Shown: positions 45,507 to 54,243 of the stretch, piece by piece
Layout of the letters: the number at the start of each line of letters is the position of its first letter
Position numbering within the stretch: position 1 is the first letter of the stretch
From: Alloscardovia theropitheci
GTDB taxonomy: Bacteria > Actinomycetota > Actinomycetes > Actinomycetales > Bifidobacteriaceae
Assembly: GCF_004332295.1 (NCBI RefSeq)
Contig: NZ_RXLP01000019.1
Location: 1 to 64,000, forward strand
DNA: 64,000 nucleotides
Direction: 5' to 3'
The notes under the pieces: model-generated
Seen by the model: only the letters and a program-made list of their open reading frames with translations
Told to the model about the DNA's origin: nothing
Database searches by the model: none
Position numbers and translations under genes: made by a program

Positions 45507-46685
45507 TTATCCTAAAAGCTCTCCTATAGCATGCGCTTCTTCTGAATCAGTCTTTCCGCACAATGAACGGTAGAACTCGCTAATGTCCGGATCTGAAAGA
45601 ATAAGATTGACTTGTGAATTCGTAGAGGCGACACGGATTAGAGCAGCAACCTGATCTGTGGTCCACGAATCCGAATTGCTTTGTCGAGAACGCGCATATT
45701 CAGTAAGCTGAGCAATGATAGCATGAGTATCCTTGAAGCTATTACTATCCTCAAGTCTGTCGATAAGCTCTTCCACACGCTTGGCCTGTTCGTCTTGAGA
45801 ATGAACAAAGTCATTCTTTTCTTTAAGGTTGCTGTAATGGGCTTTTTCTAGTTCCTCATTTGCGCGTGTACGCTCGATAATATTCTTAACAAGTCGTTCT
45901 AAATCGGAGCCTTCGCGATAATCAGCTGCTTCGAAGTACTTGATGCGGTTCTCATCAAGCATGCGGTAGACCTTGCTTTTATCTTCCGTTTGTGGATCAT
46001 AGACGCCGATCGCATGGCCACCATTCGTATTGACAAGTTTCATACACGGGATATCCGTATCGCTATCGCCGATATATACCATATTCCTAAATGGAACACG
46101 ATATTCTTGCGCTGGGAAATAATTATTCACATCCTTATCGTTAACATCAAGGACACCTTTTTCGATGCGGAAAAGGAACTGCGTTTTATTCGTGTAATTT
46201 ACTGCCTGAGCTGGCCAAATTGCCACGCCTTGCTTATCAAACAAGAATGAACTTGCAAAAATTTTTGTAAACTCTTTCGCTATTGGTGTTCCCTCAATCA
46301 TTTCCTTTAATCCCGAAGAAATGATGTAATGCTCGACCTGAACTCCATGCTCTTTCCCGAATTCATTAATGCGTTTAAACCACGTTTCTACGCCTTCGAA
46401 AAGATGAACCTTCTTGCCAAAATCTTGAAGATTCTTCTTTGTAAGTATCACTTTTCCATGCGAATACTTCTGCATGAGATACATCCATGCGAGGTTTTGT
46501 TCCATCTCATTGTCATGAGAAAGTCTGTCAGTTTCGTCCCAGAACTTACGAATACTGTCCGCATCATTGCCATACGTCTTTTGAATATAACCCTGGGCCT
46601 GCATATCATCAGGAGATAAAGTCTTATCGAAGTCATAGCAGATGGCGAGGATGGGGAGGGTATTAGCTTCTGTTATATGGACCAT
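45507..46685 (-). CDS. HAD-superfamily phosphatase
   Basis: A 392-residue protein: catalytic YDFDKTLSP (nucleophile Asp18, acid/base Asp20), the Ser of SSGLKE as motif II, and IGDSDTDIPCM as the metal-binding motif IV. The C-terminal 120 residues are helical, with a coiled-coil-like charged stretch (about 285-330). HAD phosphatases act on small phosphorylated metabolites; the substrate is not assigned. GAGGAGA lies before the ATG at 46685; the longer open frame to 46790 would run through the permease terminator and is not used. Confidence 0.88.
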   Translation of the reverse strand: MVHITEANTLPILAICYDFDKTLSPDDMQAQGYIQKTYGNDADSIRKFWDETDRLSHDNEMEQNLAWMYLMQKYSHGKVILTKKNLQDFGKKVHLFEGVETWFKRINEFGKEHGVQVEHYIISSGLKEMIEGTPIAKEFTKIFASSFLFDKQGVAIWPAQAVNYTNKTQFLFRIEKGVLDVNDKDVNNYFPAQEYRVPFRNMVYIGDSDTDIPCMKLVNTNGGHAIGVYDPQTEDKSKVYRMLDENRIKYFEAADYREGSDLERLVKNIIERTRANEELEKAHYSNLKEKNDFVHSQDEQAKRVEELIDRLEDSNSFKDTHAIIAQLTEYARSRQSNSDSWTTDQVAALIRVASTNSQVNLILSDPDISEFYRSLCGKTDSEEAHAIGELLG

Positions 46686-46731
46686 CGTTCTATCTCCTCG
46701 ATGAATTAGATAATACTCATATATTAATCTA

Positions 46732-46773
46732 TGAAAATAAAATGTGAGACTAAATATCAGTTTAGTCTCACAT
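46732..46773 (-). terminator. Terminator of the amino-acid permease gene
   Basis: ATGTGAGACTAAA and TTTAGTCTCACAT form a 13-bp perfect stem with a 6-nt loop; the minus strand continues TTTTATTTTC. It sits between the permease stop and the HAD start. Confidence 0.85.
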
Positions 46774-46799
46774 GTATCTATTCTATTCACTCAGTTTTA

Positions 46800-48422
46800 C
46801 TACTTCTTCTCGCGCTTGTCCTTCACCCACTTACGCACGTAGTAATATGCATAGCACAGCGCCGTGAATGGAATCATGTACAGCAAGGTTTCGCGTTGAG
46901 ATGCATCAAACAAAACGAGTACCACGACGACGATAGTCAAAACGATTGCGAGGATTGGTACAAACGGATACCAAGGCACCGTGTAAGCTAGATCCTTTTC
47001 GCTCTTCCCTTCACGTGCAAGTGAGCGCCTGAAGAGGATTTGGCAGACGACTACTGATCCCCAGACAACGAGAGTTGCCAGGCCTGAAATCGACACCAAC
47101 GCCAAGTACACCGTATCTGCAGCAAATACTGACGACAGCAAGCACACCATACTGCCCGCCATGGAGACGAGCACTGCGTAGACCGGTACGCCCTTCTTCG
47201 TTGTGCGAGCAAGTACACGAGGGAGCATATCATCTTTGCCAAGTGACCACACCATTCGAGCGCACACATACATACCCGAGTTTGCGGCAGATACTACCGC
47301 AGTCAAGACTACGAAGTTCATAATATCTGCAGCATAAGGGATACCGATGGATTGGAATACCATAACGAACGGTGACGTGCTTACACCTGACTTGTGCCAT
47401 GGGATAAGAGCTGCCATCACTCCAATTGAGCCGATGAAGAAAATGACCAAACGGAAGACAGTTGTACGCACAGCTTTTGGAATCGCAGTGTGTGGGTCCT
47501 TCGTTTCACCAGCAGCTACTCCTACGACCTCGGTTCCTGAGAATGCGAAGATAACAGTCAAGAGCGTAGAGAAGATTGGGATGATGCCAGTTGGGAACCA
47601 TCCGTCAGCGTAGAAGTTTGTAAACCATGGAGCTCCTTGAGCACCTGTTACTTCAGAAGACATAGGAATAATTCCTGAGATAGCCAAAGCACCGATAACG
47701 ATAAACGCGACGATTGCCACAACCTTAATGCTTGAGAACCAGAATTCTGATTCGCCATACATGCGCACACTCATCAAATTCAGAGCAAGGATAGCCACCA
47801 TAAAGATTGCAGACCACACCCATTCTGGCGAATTTGGGAACCAGAATTTCATCAGCATTCCCGCCGCAGTAAATTCAGATGCGAGCGCGACAGCCCAATT
47901 GAGCCAATACAAAATCGCTACAGCAAAACCTGTACCCGGCCCGATAAATTTACGCGCATACATGTGGAAACTGCCCGCATACGGCATAGCCACCGACAGC
48001 TCGCCTAGGCACAGCATGACACAGTATACGAGTAATGAGCCAACCGCGTACGCGATGATTGCACCGAGTGGGCCTGCTGTGTGAACAGTTTCGCCGGAAC
48101 TGACGAATAGACCCGTTCCAATAACACCGCCAAGGGAAATCATCGTTAAGTGTCGAGCTGACATGCGTCGTTTCAATCCACCATAGCGAGAGTCTAAATC
48201 CGGATCAAACTTTGGATTTCCCGCTTGCGCGCTTTGTACTTGGGCTTGCACTTTCGAATCGCCTGACACATCGTTAACGCCAACACCGACACCAACACCG
48301 CCAGAGCCCGTGTTTTCGATAGCATTCACGCCGGTGTTCACGCTCACGCTATCGCCAGGACTCGCATTAGCAGCATCGTTTTCAGTTGTAATTGTATTTT
48401 TTGCAGAAGAGCCGTTTCCCAT
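46800..48422 (-). CDS. APC-superfamily amino-acid permease (AAT family)
   Basis: A 540-residue protein. Residues 1-85 are a hydrophilic, Gly/Asn/Val-rich extension. Twelve membrane helices follow, starting with the family motif LKRRMSARHLTMISLGGVIGTGLFVSSG. This AAT branch (LysP, AroP, GabP, HisP types) imports amino acids with protons. The specific substrate cannot be read from motifs, but the His-rich leader ORF 263 bp upstream suggests histidine. GAGGAAAA precedes the ATG. It appears to be a single gene with its own terminator. Confidence 0.9.
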   Translation of the reverse strand: MGNGSSAKNTITTENDAANASPGDSVSVNTGVNAIENTGSGGVGVGVGVNDVSGDSKVQAQVQSAQAGNPKFDPDLDSRYGGLKRRMSARHLTMISLGGVIGTGLFVSSGETVHTAGPLGAIIAYAVGSLLVYCVMLCLGELSVAMPYAGSFHMYARKFIGPGTGFAVAILYWLNWAVALASEFTAAGMLMKFWFPNSPEWVWSAIFMVAILALNLMSVRMYGESEFWFSSIKVVAIVAFIVIGALAISGIIPMSSEVTGAQGAPWFTNFYADGWFPTGIIPIFSTLLTVIFAFSGTEVVGVAAGETKDPHTAIPKAVRTTVFRLVIFFIGSIGVMAALIPWHKSGVSTSPFVMVFQSIGIPYAADIMNFVVLTAVVSAANSGMYVCARMVWSLGKDDMLPRVLARTTKKGVPVYAVLVSMAGSMVCLLSSVFAADTVYLALVSISGLATLVVWGSVVVCQILFRRSLAREGKSEKDLAYTVPWYPFVPILAIVLTIVVVVLVLFDASQRETLLYMIPFTALCYAYYYVRKWVKDKREKK

Positions 48423-48607
48423 TTTTCCTCATTCTTCATCTATTTCATCCGCGCATTCATGAATTACGGAGATTCCTCTATTGTCAATAGTTCTACCGCA
48501 TAATTATTAACGCTTTCAGATAACGCACTCAGTACGAATGATTGTCTATCGCCCAGTACATATATCCGTATGATGAAATATCTATTTATATTTATTTCTC
48601 TTTATAA

Positions 48608-48696
48608 AGTGCTAAATATTGCGAATTATCCTTCTTAGCACTGCGAATCAGCATTGTTATAAGATCTATATTTTATTTCAAGAAATTAATGCTGAT
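48608..48696 (-). promoter_or_regulatory. Possible attenuator between leader ORF and permease
   Basis: On the minus strand, the last His codons of the leader (48696-48688, ATCAGCATT) can pair with AATGCTGAT (48655-48647), nine bases. Further on, AGTGCTAA (48642-48635) pairs with TTAGCACT (48615-48608), followed by TTATAAAG. That gives alternating stems as in ribosome-mediated attenuation, but the last stem has only a weak U-tract and the antiterminator is not obvious. Confidence 0.4.
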
Positions 48697-48787
48697 GATG
48701 AAGATGATGATGGTTAAAGGCCTCGTGATTCATAGAAACCTGAGTTTCTGCGCGGCGAATGCTGACAAGCATCTGTGTTACTGCCAT
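48686..48787 (-). CDS. 33-codon His-rich leader peptide ORF
   Basis: A strong ribosome site (GAAGGAGGT) lies 3-4 nt before ATG at 48787. The ORF encodes 33 residues; its last 14 are Asn-His-Glu-Ala-Phe-Asn followed by HHHLHHQH and a TAA stop. Seven of the last 14 codons are His (CAC once, CAT six times). The permease gene on the same strand starts 263 bp downstream and no other gene lies between. This is the classic form of a translated attenuator that senses charged tRNA-His. It could also be a small metal-binding peptide. Function is inference; translation is likely from the ribosome site. Confidence 0.65.
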   Translation of the reverse strand: MAVTQMLVSIRRAETQVSMNHEAFNHHHLHHQH

Positions 48788-49381
48788 GAGACCTCCTTCG
48801 AAGTAGTAGTGAACTATGTTGTGATTAGTTTACCGAAGCCCTAGATAAATGACACGCATTTTATGCAAAAATGTCCACAATGTAATACTCCGAGACTCAT
48901 TCTCTTCGACTCGGCGATGTCATATCCGGCGATTTTTCCCTTGTATTTTCAAGCGAGACGAATGATTCCACTTTATTTTTTGCACGTTTGGCAATTACAA
49001 CTTATAGACGAATCGCCATAGCCCGATATACCGACTTAACCGACAGTCGAAGTTGCAAAAATATCCAGAATTCACGATTCGCACGGCTAATTAATCCGCT
49101 TTCCTTCCCTATTCGTTACCCTTCTCTATCCGTCCCACTTCACACCATTGCGCATCCAGTCGCTCACTTATGTAAGCGTTCGCGCAAGTGTTCATGCATT
49201 CTCGCATAATTGGATTCTCGCGTAATCGCACACGTGCACACCCGCTCGTTCTTCCACCCCACTCTCACACTCACACTCAGCCCATGCACACATACGCGAA
49301 AGCGGCATCTACAAAGGAATCCCCCAGTAGACACCGCTTATCGTCTTTATGATTTCTTATTAAACTTCTTGCACCTTACAT
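48788..49381. other. Gene-free gap upstream of the leader ORF
   Basis: Contains the promoter region of the leader/permease unit (no clear -35/-10 pair chosen), one paired 10-mer element (48975-49062) and C/A-rich unstructured sequence (49230-49320). No ORF with a credible ribosome site was found. Confidence 0.4.
48975..49062. repeat. Paired inverted 10-mer element (copy 5, long spacing)
   Basis: ATTTTTTGCA at 48975-48984 and TGCAAAAAT (one A fewer) at 49054-49062. Start-to-start is 79 bp, in the long class with copy 3. Confidence 0.6.
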
Positions 49382-49413
49382 GCAAGCTTACACGCAAGCT
49401 TACACGCAAGCTT
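49382..49413. repeat. 12-bp tandem repeat, 2.7 copies, at the GH3 stop
   Basis: GCAAGCTTACAC is repeated at 49382-49393 and 49394-49405, with a partial third copy. The repeat reaches the stop codon of the GH3 gene (49412-49414). Confidence 0.85.
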
Positions 49414-51658
49414 ACTTACCCAGACGTTCGCGCTCTGCTGCATAATCATCAAGAAGGAATTGAGTCAATCGCTTTCCATCCTTGCCAAAGAGCACTGGCA
49501 TAGAGTTGATTGGCATAGTTTCCAAGAAGAGTTGCACACCCAAATTGTCTTCTGGGATAGCAGGTAATTCACCTGTACGTCCCTTCTCAAGCATGTGTTC
49601 AACTGCCAATGCGCCGTATGGGTCCTTCTTAAATTCGCCATAATTCGACCACTCGTTGAGCTCTTCATAGAAGCCGTCACCAATCAAGGTCACGGTTTCA
49701 CGTGAAACAATATCACGAGATGAGGTAGCAACTTCTACGCCATATTCGCCAGGGACTACGCGCCAGCCGCCGTCCTTTTCTGACCAGTATGCGAAGGCAC
49801 GATCGTCCAAATCAACACGTACATCAACAGATTCGCCAGCAGGAACGAACACCTTGACAAATCCTTTAAGCTCGTGAATAGGGCGTTCTACCGGAGTCTC
49901 AGATGCAGGATTGACATACACCTGAACGACTTCAGCTCCATCCACATCCGAGGTATTCGTTACTCGTGCGGTTACGCGAGCAGAGGTATCACCAGTTGCT
50001 TCTACACGAACATCAGACACCTTAAACGTGGAATAGCTCAAACCAAATCCAAATGGATAAGCCACATCAACATCGAAAGTATCGTAGTAACGATATCCTA
50101 CGAAAACTCCCTCACCATAGTCAACGATTCTGTCGCCACCAGGCCAGTTGACCATGGATGGATCGTCCTTAATATCAAGCGGGAAGGATTGCGCAAGCTT
50201 GCCCGATGGATTTGCATCGCCAAAGAGAATATCTGCTACTGCAGATCCACCTGCTTGGCCAAGTAGCCACGTCTCAAGGATTGCACGCGTATCATCTTGC
50301 CATGGATTCATTTGAACTGCTGAACCGTTGGACAGTACAGCTACAACGTTTGGATTGACCTCAGCTACGCGTGAGAGCAACTCTAACTGCTTTGCTGGCA
50401 TATCCAAATGAGTACGATCAAAGCCTTCGGATTCTTCCTCTTCAGGAAGACCCATAGTAAACACGACCACGTCAGCATTACGCGCCGCTTCTACCGCAGC
50501 ATCAGTGAGTTCAGAAGTTTGTTCAGAACGATCCAAAGTAAACCCAGGTGCAAAGACGAAGTCTGTACCGCGTTCTTCTAGCGCGTCAAGCAAGGATGTC
50601 ATCTTTGTTGGGTGGATATGCGAAGAACCGCCACCCTGATAACGTGGAGTACGCGCGAATTCACCGATTACAGCCACTTTAGTCGTTCCAGCAAAAGGAA
50701 GTAATCCATTCTCATTCTTGAGCATTACGATTGATTCCTGAGCAGCACGACGAGCAATCGCATGGTGAGTCTCTTTATCAAAGACAAAGCCTTCGCGTTC
50801 CATAGCTTCACGTGCTTTTTCAGCCAAATCAAGCATGCCCTGAGCCATCTTATCCAGCTGCTTTTCGTCCAAGCGACCATCTTTAACAGCGACGACCACC
50901 TCATCATCGGTATAGCTTGGAGGCATTTCAAGATTCAATCCGCCATTAAGTGAAGCTACGCGGTCATGAACGGCACCCCAGTCACTCATGACGATACCTT
51001 CGAAGCCCCATTCATCGCGCAAAATTTCAGTCAACAAGTGGTGATTTTCAGAACCGAAAGCGCCATTAAGCTGATTGTATGCGCACATAATCGTCCATGG
51101 CTGAGCTGTTTTGACGATGTGCTCAAACGCTGGCAAATAAATCTCTCGCAGTGCACGTTCGGAAATTCGCGCATTGATACGCAAGCGGTCAGTTTCCTGG
51201 TTATTTGCTGCGTAATGCTTGAGTGATGTACCAATTCCTTGCGACTGCACACCTTCTACGATGCCAATTGCTTCATGTCCAGCAAGATATGGGTCTTCTG
51301 ACCAGTATTCGAAAGATCGTCCGCCCAGTGGATTGCGCTTAATATTAACGCCAGGACCCAAGATAACAGCTACATCTTCCTGAATGCACTCTTCACCCAT
51401 AGCAACGCCAACTTCGCGTACAAGCTGTGGATTCCATGAGCTAGACATACCTGCAGCTGGCGGGAAGCACGTCGCTGGTACAGTATTCTTCATATCGAGA
51501 GCTGCAACCTCAGAATTTTCCTTACGCAAACCGTGAGGACCATCCGTAAGCATGTATCCCGGTACGCCCAAGCGCTCAATAGGCTGGAAATGCCAAGCAT
51601 CGCCACCTGATGTTAGGGAAGCCTTTTCTTCAAGTGTTAAATCGTGTACATCGACCAT
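49412..51658 (-). CDS. GH3 beta-glycosidase (beta-glucosidase-like)
   Basis: A 748-residue cytoplasmic enzyme without signal peptide. The GH3 N-domain has LTDGPHGLR (37-45), KHYAANNQETDR (147-158) and the nucleophile Asp226 in IVMSDWGAVHD. The C-terminal alpha/beta sandwich holds the acid/base Glu in the EEEESEGFDR segment, and a fibronectin-like III domain follows. Beta-glucosidase is the commonest activity; the linkage is unknown. It is last in the MFS-GH30-GH42-GH3 run, 113 bp after GH42. GGAGAG precedes the ATG. Confidence 0.92.
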   Translation of the reverse strand: MVDVHDLTLEEKASLTSGGDAWHFQPIERLGVPGYMLTDGPHGLRKENSEVAALDMKNTVPATCFPPAAGMSSSWNPQLVREVGVAMGEECIQEDVAVILGPGVNIKRNPLGGRSFEYWSEDPYLAGHEAIGIVEGVQSQGIGTSLKHYAANNQETDRLRINARISERALREIYLPAFEHIVKTAQPWTIMCAYNQLNGAFGSENHHLLTEILRDEWGFEGIVMSDWGAVHDRVASLNGGLNLEMPPSYTDDEVVVAVKDGRLDEKQLDKMAQGMLDLAEKAREAMEREGFVFDKETHHAIARRAAQESIVMLKNENGLLPFAGTTKVAVIGEFARTPRYQGGGSSHIHPTKMTSLLDALEERGTDFVFAPGFTLDRSEQTSELTDAAVEAARNADVVVFTMGLPEEEESEGFDRTHLDMPAKQLELLSRVAEVNPNVVAVLSNGSAVQMNPWQDDTRAILETWLLGQAGGSAVADILFGDANPSGKLAQSFPLDIKDDPSMVNWPGGDRIVDYGEGVFVGYRYYDTFDVDVAYPFGFGLSYSTFKVSDVRVEATGDTSARVTARVTNTSDVDGAEVVQVYVNPASETPVERPIHELKGFVKVFVPAGESVDVRVDLDDRAFAYWSEKDGGWRVVPGEYGVEVATSSRDIVSRETVTLIGDGFYEELNEWSNYGEFKKDPYGALAVEHMLEKGRTGELPAIPEDNLGVQLFLETMPINSMPVLFGKDGKRLTQFLLDDYAAERERLGK

Positions 51659-51684
51659 AAGATCTCTCCATTATGTGAAAATGC

Positions 51685-51716
51685 GTGAGCGTTCGTAAAA
51701 AAATACGCCCGCTCAC
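51685..51716 (-). other. Intercistronic hairpin between GH42 and GH3
   Basis: GTGAGCG (51685-51691) and CGCTCAC (51710-51716) pair, with an inner CGTA/TACG stem around T7 on the minus strand. There is no U-tract after it, so it may be a partial terminator or mRNA stabiliser. GAGCGTTC inside it also resembles half of a LacI operator. Confidence 0.45.
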
Positions 51717-51771
51717 TCTTACTGCTTATTTTATTCGATTATCAGAATAAATACTTCTACTATTTATCCAA

Positions 51772-53883
51772 TTACCCAAGAATTACTGCCACATTCCAGC
51801 GACCGATAGTAATCTCATCTCCTTGTACGATAACGCTTCCCTTTGCAAGAGGAGCTTTTTCTCCAGCAAGTTTTCCGTCCTGCCCGATAATTTCTGGCGC
51901 AACGAGAACTTCACCGGATACTGGAGAAGTAAAAGTAACCGACTCAGCAGAGTAATTAAACAGATATGTTGCAGTCTTTCCCTCTGGAGTAACAGTTTGA
52001 CGCACACTCACCTGTCCTGACAAAGGCAAACCTACAGAAGTAATTCCAGCGTGTTCAATTGCTTCTCGAAGAATTTCGCGAGTTGCCTGAGCACTTGGAA
52101 GAGTTGCAATGTATTGTGCATCACCCTTGCCAAATGAATGACGTGTCACTGCTGCGTATGAATCCCATGCGTAATGATCATACGATCCGAGAACCTCAAC
52201 ATCGTCATCTGTAGCCTTCAATAATTCAATAAGTGCTTCTGCATTGAAAGTTTCAGCCACAGACCCTGATACTGTCACAACACCATCAGGTCTGGTGAAC
52301 TGATTATAGGTAACGCCAAACACATCAGTTAAATCATGAGGCGCACGGTCTTGCCATACCTTGGTATTCTCATCCGTAACGAACGAACGCAATGTAGAGA
52401 CCAAATGACCACCTTGTGCCACATATTCACGCAAGTTATCAATAGTGTTCTGAGGAGCAACGTAAAGCGCTGGAGTAAGAACCATATCGTAGCGAGCAAT
52501 ACGTTCAAGTTCAGCATTAACAGGAATAATATCTGTTTCTACATTCAGCTCGAAGAGCGCATCGTAGAATCGACGAACAACATCGTTATACTGTGTATTT
52601 CCGCCAAATGGGAAGCCTGATTCGATATTGAACCAATTAAGCGCACTCAAGGCTTCATTAGAAACCATAATCGCAACACGATTGTTCTTCTTACCATGAA
52701 GCAAACGTCCGCCAATCTCATCAGACTGCATTTCGCGGCCGAAAATCCCTGCTTCTTCATATGTAGGGTTCTTCTCGAAATCGTGGGAAAGAACGCCCTT
52801 CCAATATGTTTCAAACGAATTATGGATCGAATGCCAATGCCAATACATAACACCATCAGCACCATTTGCTACATGAGAATATGCCTGCAAACGAAGCTGA
52901 CCAGCGTATGGAAGCCAGCCATGCTGTCCTTGAGCTTCAGTTTCAAGAACGATGAAGTTACGTCCATCCTTCACACTTCGAGCAACGTCGCCACCAAAGC
53001 CGATTTCCTTGCCCGTGAGATGTTCCTCAGTTGGGTGATAAATATCCACACCAGAGATATCGAGAGCCTTACCCGCCTCAAAATGATTGACGGCAGGCTG
53101 CACGCCATACGAATAGCCACGCCACTCATAATCAAAGTTTTGAGTAATGAACTGATCATCTCGCATGTATTCACGCACGATAGATGCTTGCCATGCGAGG
53201 AACTCAGTGACGACACCACGACGGAATTCGTCGAAAGCACCGCGTAGCGATTGATTAATAGAGCCGGATACGTCTGGGAAATTATCCCACGCATCCACTC
53301 GGTTTGACCAATAGTCTAAGCCAAATGCACGATTGAGTTCATCAGTCGAATTATGGAAACGCTTGCGCAGCGACTGGACGAACAGCTTTTGCATATCAGG
53401 GCTGCATGAATCGTAATATTTCGTTTCGTTATCCACTTGGAAACCAATGACCTGTGGATGCGATGCTGTATGAGAAATAAGCTTTCGAATAATGCGTTCA
53501 GCATAGAAACGATATGTGCCGTTAACGATATCCATATTCTGGCGAGCGCCATACTTTGCCTGACCTGAACCATCCTGTACAGCTAAAACGTGTGGGTCGA
53601 GCTCTACAAGCCAGCTTGGCACAGCAGCTGTAGGAGTACCGATAATTACCTTAATGTTATACTTCTGAGCCGCTTCAAGAGCACGATCTACATGAGCAAA
53701 ATTAAAGACACCTGGTTCTGGCTCCTCCGTGCTCCATGTAAATTCAGCGATACGGATAACGTTCATTCCTGCTTCACGCATCATCTCAAAATCTTTGTCG
53801 ATACGTTCAAGGTTATGAGGAAGAATATATTCATCGTAATATGCTGCACCAAAGAGGAACTTATCTACTTGAGTCTGTGCCAT
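51772..53883 (-). CDS. GH42 beta-galactosidase
   Basis: A 703-residue cytoplasmic enzyme: FGAAYYDEYI near the start, acid/base Glu153 in FQVDNETKYYD, and nucleophile Glu314 in FIVLETEAQGQ. The beta-galactosidase trimerisation domain and a C-terminal beta domain follow. Bifidobacterial GH42 enzymes cut beta-1,3-, 1,4- or 1,6-linked galactose from milk or plant oligosaccharides. AAGGA precedes the ATG at 53883; the frame is open 32 codons further without a ribosome site. Middle gene of the glycoside run. Confidence 0.93.
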   Translation of the reverse strand: MAQTQVDKFLFGAAYYDEYILPHNLERIDKDFEMMREAGMNVIRIAEFTWSTEEPEPGVFNFAHVDRALEAAQKYNIKVIIGTPTAAVPSWLVELDPHVLAVQDGSGQAKYGARQNMDIVNGTYRFYAERIIRKLISHTASHPQVIGFQVDNETKYYDSCSPDMQKLFVQSLRKRFHNSTDELNRAFGLDYWSNRVDAWDNFPDVSGSINQSLRGAFDEFRRGVVTEFLAWQASIVREYMRDDQFITQNFDYEWRGYSYGVQPAVNHFEAGKALDISGVDIYHPTEEHLTGKEIGFGGDVARSVKDGRNFIVLETEAQGQHGWLPYAGQLRLQAYSHVANGADGVMYWHWHSIHNSFETYWKGVLSHDFEKNPTYEEAGIFGREMQSDEIGGRLLHGKKNNRVAIMVSNEALSALNWFNIESGFPFGGNTQYNDVVRRFYDALFELNVETDIIPVNAELERIARYDMVLTPALYVAPQNTIDNLREYVAQGGHLVSTLRSFVTDENTKVWQDRAPHDLTDVFGVTYNQFTRPDGVVTVSGSVAETFNAEALIELLKATDDDVEVLGSYDHYAWDSYAAVTRHSFGKGDAQYIATLPSAQATREILREAIEHAGITSVGLPLSGQVSVRQTVTPEGKTATYLFNYSAESVTFTSPVSGEVLVAPEIIGQDGKLAGEKAPLAKGSVIVQGDEITIGRWNVAVILG

Positions 53884-54243
53884 GTCAGTGTCCTTACTTT
53901 TTAAATTTCTTGATTTTCCGTATATTTTTTGTAACTCATCCCATTGATACGCAGGGAGAAATCGTTGCACTCGAGTCACATCGCATCGCCCAAAACTCTT
54001 GGAGAGGGGTAGCTTGCATGTTTACTTTGAGCTCTCATGCCAGGCTTTCCAAGTGTTTTAGGCGAGCGACATTCTTCTCATGTGTCGCATAAGTTTCAGT
54101 TTCACAACGAGAACTTAGTGTTTAATGAGTTCTCCACCCATGGAACGAATTGCAAAAAACTTTGCGAAATCGTAGAACTTATGCGTTTCATTGTTAAATT
54201 TTAGACTTTAGACTCCAGCCTTTAAACTTCAATCTTTAAGGAG
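53884..54243. other. Gap between GH30 and GH42
   Basis: A 360-bp gap inside the glycoside run with no ORF. It holds a degenerate 10-mer (TGCAAAAAAC, 54151-54160) and TTTTTTGTA (53925-53933), and an A/T-rich low-complexity stretch before the GH30 stop. GH42 may therefore have its own promoter. Confidence 0.4.

Noticed and set aside
37371-48405. TGCAAAAAA or TTTTTTGCA matches in coding DNA (near 37371, 44419, 44647, 48397)
   Set aside because: They lack an inverse partner at 67/68 or 78/79 bp and fit ordinary codons (Lys-Gln, Phe-Phe-Ala), so they are not counted as elements.
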